Assembly: GCA_959608595.1 (NCBI GenBank)
Contig: CAUHTB010000004.1
Coordinates: forward strand, 1 to 12,715
Length of the DNA stretch: 12,715 nucleotides
Reading direction: 5' to 3'
Source: an uncultured Veillonella sp.
GTDB taxonomy: Bacteria; Bacillota; Negativicutes; Veillonellales; Veillonellaceae
The notes under the pieces were generated by a model, which was not told the DNA's origin, made no database searches, and saw only the letters and a list, made by a program, of their open reading frames with translations. A program made the translations under genes and the position numbers. Each line of letters begins with the position of its first letter. Positions within the stretch are counted from its first letter, which is position 1. Positions 6,870-12,715 of the stretch are shown here, piece by piece.

Positions 6870-9800
6870 TTAAACTATAGTAATTTCACTAGAATATAGA
6901 CCAGTAATAGATTGATTTATAATTTTAAATTCATCTAAAGTACTAACCTTTAAAGCAATTTTTGTTCTAGATGTACTGAAACCTAGTAATTTAATATCAT
7001 AAGTAGTTTTCATATTTGTTAACATATTTAATATTTCTAATAATAAAATACATTGACTACTAACATCAATTCCCTTAAATTTCTCTCGTCCTATATCTAT
7101 CAAATCACTAGCTTTATTCCCTTTCATTTTTTTATATATATTACTATTTAGTTTCTCCACCAAATAATCATAAAACTTAAGATTATCATTGATAGTGATA
7201 GAAATTTGCTCCTTAGCAAATGGACTTAACGTACTAATATTCTGAATATTAATACTTGGATCTGATTTACGTAAAGTATTAACTTTATCTAAGAGTTTTG
7301 CATATATTAGAAACTCATTTGACAACAAAACTTGAATTGCATTATCAATACATATCGAATTACTAGTTTTCCCGCCCAAATAGTAGTAGAATCCATTAAC
7401 CTTAACAAGTTGATTAATACATAGCTTTCTATAAATAATAGAGATATCTTTCGCTTCTGGAGTGATAGAGGCTACATAATCAATTAAATCCTGATCTGTT
7501 GTATTTCGATTTGTTAAATAAATTGGTAGTGGCACAATCTCTTTAACAACTTCACCCTTTTTACCAATATATTGAACAATAATAGAATAGGCATTCTTAA
7601 TTTTTGTCATGCCACCATATTTAGTTACATCTGCAAATACACTGGATTTTGTTTTCATGCCAATATAAGCACCATCATTAGCCTTCGCTGCGACAGTGGC
7701 TTTATATACAGTTGCATCAGCTAAGGCACCAGATTGTTCTAGCAATCGTTTTGTAACACGAACATCATTGCTATCCATCATTTTCTTAACGATGTCCATA
7801 CTTGTTTTTATATCCCAAGCTTTACCATCTTTAGCATTAGTGCATTTAACGTCATAGTTAAACATCTTCGCTAAGTTGTATGTACGATTAGCACCATTCT
7901 TTTTGAAGAATGCACGGAAGTTACGTGTGAATTTCTCATGGTACACATTGCCTACTACGATATTTAAATATGCATCTTTAGCGTGATGATGGTGGTTCAA
8001 TGAGCGAACCTTGATAAAGTTATTATCATGACGGAAGTCTGTTACATTTTCAGCCTTTACAAAGACTACATCAACATCTGGGTAAAGACGACGCAGTAAT
8101 GTTGTAGCTGCCTTAACTGATTGATTAGTTTCAACTAATTGACGAGCAATAAAACCACTTAGATCATCAGCTGTAAGAGGAGTGTTGCGAGTTAGACGCT
8201 CATATTTTCGTTCGCTAATAAGGCCTTGATGTTTCAAGAATGACCAGAATGCCTTTTGGTTAGTTTGAATCGTATTGTCTATTGGATACGTATCCGACTT
8301 TTTAGCATTCGCAGTACGCTCACATAATACTAAATTATCAAAGCTATCATCTTTTGTAAGACTGCGAGGATAAATATGATCAATATCATAGTTATCTGTA
8401 TTTAATAAATTTAAATCTATAATATTCCCTGTGTAAGCACAACGCCCCATTTGAGTGTAGTATAAATAGAGTTTTTTACTTCTCAAAGCCGCATCATCAT
8501 AGCTAGCTAATCCTGACTTCAGACCTTCAAACTCTGTGTCCTTTACCCCACTTAATAAGGCTTCATCTTTTTTAATCGCCGCATATAAATTAGATAATCG
8601 TTTTTGACGTGAATCCTTTTTCTTTTTCTCTGTTTTATTAGACCGAGTTACCTCTACAAAGATACGAGATGGTAACGCTTTTTTTATATATATAACCTCA
8701 TCAACGATACGTAAAGCTTGCCATACCGCACGTTTAACAGCAGGCGAAAGCGCCAATTCATCAATAATATCTTGAGGATATACTACTCGCCCCTCTGTCA
8801 ATTTATCATTTATCTCTTGAATACGTTCCATAAAGGAGAATTTATCTCCTAATAGTTCCATCAAGTTATAGCTAAAATTGCGCATCAATTCAATTATTGT
8901 TTTAGGTGTACCATCACCAGCTTTATCGCAGCCCTGGATACCATTCAGTAATTTTTTAGAGAGACGTCCCCAATCTCGATATCTTAATTTTGAAAGCTTT
9001 TTGATAGTTTCATCATCAAGGTGCGAAGCAAATTTATTACGCAATGTTTCTTGCAACATTTTTTTGCTTTCACCAAAGATAGTTATATCCATAATGATGT
9101 CTTCAGCCATTGATCTATCAAAATTAGTTCCTAAAATACGAACCATATCACGATAGGATGTCAAATCATTTTTAACTTCCCCATCAAGACCTGTAATATC
9201 TGGTTTATGCTTCTTAGGGATATAATTATTATCCTTCAAGAACTGTTCTATACGATTTTTAGTCATCTTCTTATGGTCTTGCTTAAATACAGCTTCAATA
9301 AGATGTTCTTTTACCGCCGTCTCTAATGGTTTGCCATCAATACGTATATTATTTAGCTCATTAAGTAACATGAACTCACTATATAAAAGAGAGGATTTAG
9401 GCAATACATCTTCACCTAAAAGGTATGTACATTTATTAGTAAGATTCTTGATAAAAGCTGCTGCTGATTTTTCTCGATCAATCTTATCATCAAAATTCCA
9501 CGGTGTAACACGGCCACTAGCTTTACGAACAGCCCATGTAAAACCACCCTTATCTACATTATGATAAGTATTTAAAGGGCCTACGTAATAAGGGATACGG
9601 AACTCAAGCATTTTAATGAGTTTCTCTGCTACAGAATAACCGTCTGCTACTTCATTCAAGAATGGGAATTTAGGTCCACAAGTCTTAAGAATAGTTTTAA
9701 GTTCTTCTAAATGTAATTGATACGGAATTACTCCATTATCTTTAATCCGTTGTAATGGTAATAACGTCTGTAATTCAATTTCACTAAGAATATATTCTTT

Positions 9801-11060
9801 ATCCTTAGAATCTGGCAATCCTTCAACTACCTTCTTAGTATGCTTATAAAAATCTTCGCGGTTACAACTCGTTTCCTCTTTACGACCTTGTTTAATATAG
9901 TGAACATAGTTGTGTAAACCTTTTTCATCAGCCTTGAACATTGCATTGTAAATGCTTCTATCAGTCTTTAATAAAGATTTCAGTATAACTAAATCCTCTT
10001 TATGCTTGGTAAAAGCTTTTACCTTAGATTCAGAAATAGTAAGACCTGGTTCCTTAATGGACATCAAAATAATAGCATCATATACAGATTTACAATCATC
10101 AATGATATGAACCTCATCGCCCCAAGCTTTAGCTAGTTCATCACGTTTATCGTCATATGTATCCCCTGTTATTTGAAGCTTTTTAAGATCATCGTCTAAC
10201 TCCTCTACAGAGCCAAACAAGTCGGTAAGGCTAGCAGATAAACCTAGCACTAAATTAGCAAATGCTTTAAGTCTTTTTTTATCCTCTTTGACCTGTTCTT
10301 TTTGAGTTTTACTTGAGGCATCTTCTGTATCAGTAGCTATATATGTATCAACTAGACGTTCGATAGCCTTTGCCTTATCAGATTTTGTTTTACCAGCGTC
10401 CATGAGGATCTGACCTATAACACTAATAGCAGAATTACAATCAAAGCAATTAAAGGTAATCTTCTCTAAAGCTTGTTTAAGAACATCATCAAGGGTTGAA
10501 GCATTGGAATCAAATGTAGCACCTTCATAAAGGAAGTTACCACGATATTTTAAAATATGATGTACCGCTAAAAATAGTTTACGAATATCATCAGTACCAG
10601 ACTTCATCAATTCTGCACGTAAGTGATAAATAGTAGGATACTCTTTAAAGTAATCTTGATCCGTATAGTCTTCATCAATAAATAATATATGTTTAGAACT
10701 ATGTCCTGTAGTTTTATCCTCGTAGTGGTATTTACTTTCACGAAGACGCATGAAGAATGTAGAATCCACCTGTGCCATAGCATCAGCAAATAGTTCTTCC
10801 AATAATTTTAATCGTAATTTACGGCGCTCCAAACGACGACGTATAGAACGAAAACTACGACGTCCTACAGCTGATTCACCTTCATCAAACAAACGACTCC
10901 CCCACATTTTATGAGATCTGAATTTTAATAACTCATATAACTTATTCGTTACTGCCCAGCCGACAGAGTTTGTACCAATATCTAGTCCTACAAAATAATC
11001 TTTAATCGGATATTCTTTCAAATGACTTGAAATGAATTGTTTCGATGTTTGCATTTCCAT
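6870..11060 (-). CDS. cas9: Type II-A CRISPR effector nuclease Cas9
   Basis: Cas9 is the RNA-guided double-strand DNA endonuclease of the system. The protein has 1396 residues from the ATG at 11060. A longer frame from 11093 adds 11 residues, but that ATG has no Shine-Dalgarno sequence and lies inside the tracrRNA -35 box, and the V. atypica Cas9 as I remember it begins METQTS, like METQTS-type MEMQTS here. Numbering from 11060: RuvC-I FVGLDIGTNSVGWA with Asp27; Arg-rich bridge helix about 67-86; helical REC lobe to about 780; RuvC-II RIFVEV with Glu803; HNH with YDIDHIYPRS, catalytic His895, after an RCAYTG turn; RuvC-III NHHHHAKDAYLN with His1026 and Asp1029; then the C-terminal PAM-interacting region ending QSITGLYSSE. 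All nuclease residues are present, so it should be active. The S. pyogenes Arg-Lys-Arg PAM motif is not conserved: the aligned area reads SRTKIAL (from residue 1364). The last 500 bp are markedly AT-rich. Confidence 0.97.
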   Translation of the reverse strand: MEMQTSKQFISSHLKEYPIKDYFVGLDIGTNSVGWAVTNKLYELLKFRSHKMWGSRLFDEGESAVGRRSFRSIRRRLERRKLRLKLLEELFADAMAQVDSTFFMRLRESKYHYEDKTTGHSSKHILFIDEDYTDQDYFKEYPTIYHLRAELMKSGTDDIRKLFLAVHHILKYRGNFLYEGATFDSNASTLDDVLKQALEKITFNCFDCNSAISVIGQILMDAGKTKSDKAKAIERLVDTYIATDTEDASSKTQKEQVKEDKKRLKAFANLVLGLSASLTDLFGSVEELDDDLKKLQITGDTYDDKRDELAKAWGDEVHIIDDCKSVYDAIILMSIKEPGLTISESKVKAFTKHKEDLVILKSLLKTDRSIYNAMFKADEKGLHNYVHYIKQGRKEETSCNREDFYKHTKKVVEGLPDSKDKEYILSEIELQTLLPLQRIKDNGVIPYQLHLEELKTILKTCGPKFPFLNEVADGYSVAEKLIKMLEFRIPYYVGPLNTYHNVDKGGFTWAVRKASGRVTPWNFDDKIDREKSAAAFIKNLTNKCTYLLGEDVLPKSSLLYSEFMLLNELNNIRIDGKPLETAVKEHLIEAVFKQDHKKMTKNRIEQFLKDNNYIPKKHKPDITGLDGEVKNDLTSYRDMVRILGTNFDRSMAEDIIMDITIFGESKKMLQETLRNKFASHLDDETIKKLSKLRYRDWGRLSKKLLNGIQGCDKAGDGTPKTIIELMRNFSYNLMELLGDKFSFMERIQEINDKLTEGRVVYPQDIIDELALSPAVKRAVWQALRIVDEVIYIKKALPSRIFVEVTRSNKTEKKKKDSRQKRLSNLYAAIKKDEALLSGVKDTEFEGLKSGLASYDDAALRSKKLYLYYTQMGRCAYTGNIIDLNLLNTDNYDIDHIYPRSLTKDDSFDNLVLCERTANAKKSDTYPIDNTIQTNQKAFWSFLKHQGLISERKYERLTRNTPLTADDLSGFIARQLVETNQSVKAATTLLRRLYPDVDVVFVKAENVTDFRHDNNFIKVRSLNHHHHAKDAYLNIVVGNVYHEKFTRNFRAFFKKNGANRTYNLAKMFNYDVKCTNAKDGKAWDIKTSMDIVKKMMDSNDVRVTKRLLEQSGALADATVYKATVAAKANDGAYIGMKTKSSVFADVTKYGGMTKIKNAYSIIVQYIGKKGEVVKEIVPLPIYLTNRNTTDQDLIDYVASITPEAKDISIIYRKLCINQLVKVNGFYYYLGGKTSNSICIDNAIQVLLSNEFLIYAKLLDKVNTLRKSDPSINIQNISTLSPFAKEQISITINDNLKFYDYLVEKLNSNIYKKMKGNKASDLIDIGREKFKGIDVSSQCILLLEILNMLTNMKTTYDIKLLGFSTSRTKIALKVSTLDEFKIINQSITGLYSSEITIV

Positions 11061-11086
11061 AAGAACTCTACTTGGGAAATTAATAA

Positions 11087-11115
11087 TTGACATTCATCAA
11101 ATGCTTAACTATACT
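11087..11115 (+). promoter_or_regulatory. tracrRNA promoter
   Basis: TTGACA (11087-11092), 17 bp, then TATACT (11110-11115): a near-perfect vegetative promoter on the plus strand. The start of transcription is expected near 11122, ten bases before the anti-repeat. It lies between the two possible cas9 starts and the anti-repeat and faces away from cas9. Confidence 0.85.
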
Positions 11116-11121
11116 ATAAGT

Positions 11122-11245
11122 AATCCAACTAGTTTTGGAGGTTTACAGAATTACATTACGAGTTCAAATACAAATTTATTTACAATGCCTTCGGGCCGCC
11201 CGACGTAGGGCACCTACTCTCAATTCTTCGGAATTGAGATTTTTT
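11122..11245 (+). ncRNA. tracrRNA
   Basis: This RNA pairs with crRNA repeats, directs their RNase III cleavage and anchors them in Cas9. The anti-repeat is 11132-11169. Its pairing with the minus-strand repeat runs GUUUGA with UCAAAU, then a bulge of GA opposite GAGU, then an uninterrupted duplex with a few G-U pairs to the last repeat base. This is the stem-bulge-stem layout known from S. pyogenes, with complementarity over almost the whole repeat. Downstream are a linker, GCC-UUCG-GGC (from 11188), GCCC-GACGUA-GGGC (from 11198), and the terminator hairpin. An alternative pairing UCGGG/CCCGA competes with the first two hairpins, so the exact nexus fold is uncertain. The 5' end rests on the promoter. 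The gene is divergent from cas9, as in S. pyogenes. Confidence 0.93.
11218..11245 (+). terminator. tracrRNA terminator
   Basis: TCTCAATTC and GAATTGAGA form a perfect 9-bp stem closed by a TTCG tetraloop, followed directly by six T. On the minus strand no T-run follows, so transcripts reading towards cas9 would not stop here. The stretch 11246-11382 that follows is AT-rich and holds no gene that I can see. Confidence 0.93.
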
Positions 11246-11382
11246 ATTGCTAAAATTTACTATCTAAACAGTACATATAATCTATAAGTCGCCAATCACC
11301 GTATAATTACTTTCATTCTAGCATAAAACAATAAATAAGTTCATTAATTTTTCACAAAACTTATAGTTATACAGATATATCT

Positions 11383-11405
11383 CATTTTGACGATATATAT
11401 CTTTA
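11383..11405. repeat. Right copy of direct repeat bracketing the CRISPR-Cas locus
   Basis: TTTGACGATATATATCTTTA (11386-11405) matches 3646-3663 apart from one extra AT, with a short, weaker match to its left. Here it forms the -35 box and spacer of a strong promoter. Confidence 0.55.
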
Positions 11406-11415
11406 TCCCTATAAT
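11387..11415 (+). promoter_or_regulatory. Strong promoter of an orphan RNA
   Basis: TTGACG (11387-11392), 17 bp, TATAAT (11410-11415) on the plus strand. Expected start of transcription is near 11422. No plus-strand protein gene follows before the terminator at 11553-11592. Confidence 0.8.
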
Positions 11416-11421
11416 ATAAGT

Positions 11422-11592
11422 AGATAGTCAGACGAGTAGTGACGTCAGGCTCATCTCTAATAACATATAAACATGTAGAAATGGCCTTTTCGTTTTATAC
11501 TAATCTCCAGATTAGTGGAAATGAAGGGCTATTTGTCTTTTGTAAGACAACTAAAAAACCGGGCTACTAATCAAATAGTAACTCGGTTTTTA
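11422..11592 (+). ncRNA. Candidate structured small RNA of about 170 nt, unrecognised
   Basis: A near-consensus promoter lies just upstream and an intrinsic terminator ends the stretch. Between them are three further stem-loops. The first is AGACGAG with CTCATCT (11430-11436 with 11450-11456, one mismatch). The second is a long hairpin with lower arms 11484-11496 and 11517-11529 (two mismatches, several G-U) and a perfect 7-bp top, ACTAATC/GATTAGT around TCCA. The third is TTGTCTT/AAGACAA (11533-11539 with 11544-11550) around a 4-nt loop. The only sizeable open frame, 29 codons from 11481, lacks a ribosome binding site and runs through the hairpins into the terminator, so I do not call it a gene. 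The apical CUCC could pair with Shine-Dalgarno sequences, which would suit a trans-acting regulator. I match it to no known RNA family. Confidence 0.6.
11553..11592. terminator. Bidirectional rho-independent terminator
   Basis: AAAAACCGGGCTACTA (11554-11569) pairs with TAGTAACTCGGTTTTT (11576-11591) around a 6-nt loop, with one mismatch and one G-U. The A-run and T-run make it work in both directions: for the candidate small RNA (+) and for the membrane protein gene ending at 11617 (-). Confidence 0.9.
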
Positions 11593-11616
11593 GTGTGTTT
11601 AAATTTTGAAAATAGA

Positions 11617-12018
11617 CTAATAATTTATCAATGGAATACTTAAAATAGTAGAGACAGAGAGTAAGATATACACTACAAGAGATAGCTTTAACAAAAGCAG
11701 TAAACTGCCAAATAGGACTTTATAGATAGGTGCTTCTTGTTTCTTGGATCGTATCCAGTCTTTAATTTTATAATATATTTTTGGTTTGTTAAAAGCTGGC
11801 GGTAATCGCTTACACCATAAAACAAGCCACAGAACACAACATATATTACCAAAGAGAAAGAATAGAAATAGGCCGAAATACTCCAGTGAATATACTTTTA
11901 ATACATAGATATTATAGAGTAGCTGAGTAAAGGTCTCTACAAAGTTAATCCATAGATAAACAAGATAAACCTTAAGCAAAAGCACTAATATAGTTTTGAT
12001 ATATTTGAGTTTACTCAT
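11617..12018 (-). CDS. Small integral membrane protein, unrecognised
   Basis: This 133-residue protein has three strong hydrophobic segments, at about residues 9-30, 46-68 and 102-128. A basic loop with several Lys and Arg (about 69-97) lies between the second and third and probably sits on the cytoplasmic side. The ATG is preceded by AGGAG at about 7 nt, so the gene is well supported. It follows the gene ending at 12065 by 46 bp on the same strand and is probably in the same transcript, which ends at the bidirectional terminator just downstream. I recognise no family. Its nearness to the CRISPR-Cas locus does not by itself suggest a role in it, since the candidate small RNA and the terminator lie between. 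Confidence 0.8.
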   Translation of the reverse strand: MSKLKYIKTILVLLLKVYLVYLWINFVETFTQLLYNIYVLKVYSLEYFGLFLFFLFGNICCVLWLVLWCKRLPPAFNKPKIYYKIKDWIRSKKQEAPIYKVLFGSLLLLLKLSLVVYILLSVSTILSIPLINY

Positions 12019-12064
12019 TAGTTCACTCCTATCAAAATATACAAACTAAATATACACAACTATA

Positions 12065-12715
12065 TTACATTTTTTCTTGACTTTGAATGCGGATTACCTT
12101 ATTTCTCAATGTTTCAATATTTGCAAAGTCAGAATATTCTACTGTATTACGCAGCTGAATATGAGAATATGGCACTGCTCCGTCAGTATAAACTAAACTC
12201 ATAATATATATATTCTTGTCATCCCGTAAGAATCGATGCATTAAAGATTTTTTACCTGGTTGATAGTTATCTACTAAAAGACTAGGCACGCCATTATTCC
12301 AAACAGATGCTGCCTGAATAGGTGCATCACCTATAATTTGACTTTCTGGCTTTACCTCCGAAATTTCGTTAATAAAGGAGTAAATATATTTATCATCTAC
12401 CTTTACAGATTTCTTGGCCACAACAAGCCGCATACCTAATCCACGATAGTCCCTTATTTCGGCAGAGTCCTTTAATGACTTCTGTGCTGTTAGTGTAAGT
12501 CCTTTAGGAATGCGATACAGGAGATTATCCCAGTTGATACTTTCACTATACTGATCCATATCATCTAAAGAACGAATCGATGGAATCACATAATTACTCA
12601 TAACGCGCTCAAGCTTGTCGGTAACGGGCTGATTTTTGTAGCTAAGGCCTATCATATATTCTTGATTTGGCTGATTATCTAAACCAACTACGGCAACTAT
12701 AGCAGGCGTATTTTC
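12065..12715 (-). CDS. Uncharacterised protein, third member of the family at 3-950 and 1109-2350 (5' end outside window)
   Basis: The frame is open to the right edge. An ATG at 12655 exists, but 20 further codons upstream read ENTPAIVAVVGLDNQ and onward, like the NNTPVLNKV stretch of the 3-950 protein, so the gene is cut by the window. The motif order of the family is kept: MSNYVIPSI, then a D-Q-Y-S segment, LLYRIPKG, ASVWNNGVPS and LRNTVEYSDF. The C-terminus is short and basic. No catalytic motif is evident. By analogy with the 413-residue member an exported location is likely, but the N-terminus cannot be seen. It precedes the small membrane protein gene by 46 bp on the same strand. Confidence 0.78.
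   Translation of the reverse strand, partial: ENTPAIVAVVGLDNQPNQEYMIGLSYKNQPVTDKLERVMSNYVIPSIRSLDDMDQYSESINWDNLLYRIPKGLTLTAQKSLKDSAEIRDYRGLGMRLVVAKKSVKVDDKYIYSFINEISEVKPESQIIGDAPIQAASVWNNGVPSLLVDNYQPGKKSLMHRFLRDDKNIYIMSLVYTDGAVPYSHIQLRNTVEYSDFANIETLRNKVIRIQSQEKM

Noticed and set aside
10607..10789. Other small open frames opposite or inside cas9 and the exported-protein genes
   Set aside because: They lie in shadow frames of well-supported genes, without ribosome binding sites or recognisable protein features.
4986..11060. Type II-B or II-C classification
   Set aside because: There is no cas4, and a csn2 gene is present after cas2, which defines type II-A.
11061..11131. Long-form tracrRNA acting as a natural single guide on the cas promoter
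   Set aside because: I find no repeat-like segment upstream of the anti-repeat that could pair with it in cis, as the S. pyogenes long form has.
11493..11515. Repeat-like sequence GTTTTATACTAATCTCCAG inside the small RNA, suggesting a CRISPR-regulated RNA
   Set aside because: Only the first six bases and a few later ones match the CRISPR repeat; this is within chance in AT-rich DNA.
11481..11570. Possible 29-codon peptide within the candidate small RNA
   Set aside because: No ribosome binding site; it runs through paired hairpin arms and stops in the terminator stem.
11422..11592. 6S RNA or a riboswitch
   Set aside because: Length is near that of 6S RNA, but the 5' and 3' ends do not pair into one long closing stem with a central bubble. 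No plus-strand gene follows that a riboswitch could control.
1..12715. Insertion sequences, transposases, integrases or tRNA genes
   Set aside because: No such protein motifs, terminal inverted repeats or cloverleaf sequences were seen; the direct repeats around the locus lack an associated recombinase.

Overview
The window looks like a chromosomal segment of a Veillonella-like member of the Negativicutes. It is AT-rich (hand counts of about 25-38% G+C depending on region). The Cas9 resembles, from memory, the Cas9 of Veillonella atypica over most of its length. The surrounding secreted proteins have Sec signal peptides as expected for a diderm Firmicute. No database was searched, so the genus is an inference.

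Layout. At 3-950 (+, 5' end outside) lies a protein of an unrecognised family, converging on a minus-strand cluster at 3543-1109: a small exported protein, a flavin-reductase-like protein, and a second member of the same unrecognised family with a clear signal peptide. The centre (about 3778-11245) is a complete type II-A CRISPR-Cas locus. On the minus strand, in order, are cas9, cas1, cas2 and csn2, a 64-bp leader, and an array of 18 repeats and 17 spacers of 30 bp. The tracrRNA is encoded divergently upstream of cas9, on the plus strand, with a near-consensus promoter, a 38-nt anti-repeat and a UUCG-capped terminator. To its right is a strong plus-strand promoter followed by a structured, apparently non-coding stretch that ends at a terminator (about 11422-11592). 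A small three-helix membrane protein (12018-11617) and a third member of the unrecognised family (12715-12065, 5' end outside) follow on the minus strand.

How it works together. Cas9 with crRNA and tracrRNA forms the interference complex. Cas1, Cas2 and Csn2 (with Cas9) acquire spacers and are overlapped for translational coupling. The array seems to have its own promoter inside the 3' end of csn2. The strand of the array is fixed by the tracrRNA: the pairing reproduces the lower stem, GA/4-nt bulge and upper stem seen in Streptococcus pyogenes, and the degenerate repeats lie at the leader-distal end.

The most unusual observations are these. (1) The leader holds a second, cis-encoded anti-repeat that can pair with the first repeat of the pre-crRNA. 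(2) An orphan structured RNA gene sits next to tracrRNA. (3) A 20-22 bp direct repeat brackets the whole CRISPR-Cas locus. (4) The PAM-interacting end of Cas9 has a much lower G+C than the rest of the gene. (5) Three divergent members of one uncharacterised family surround the locus.
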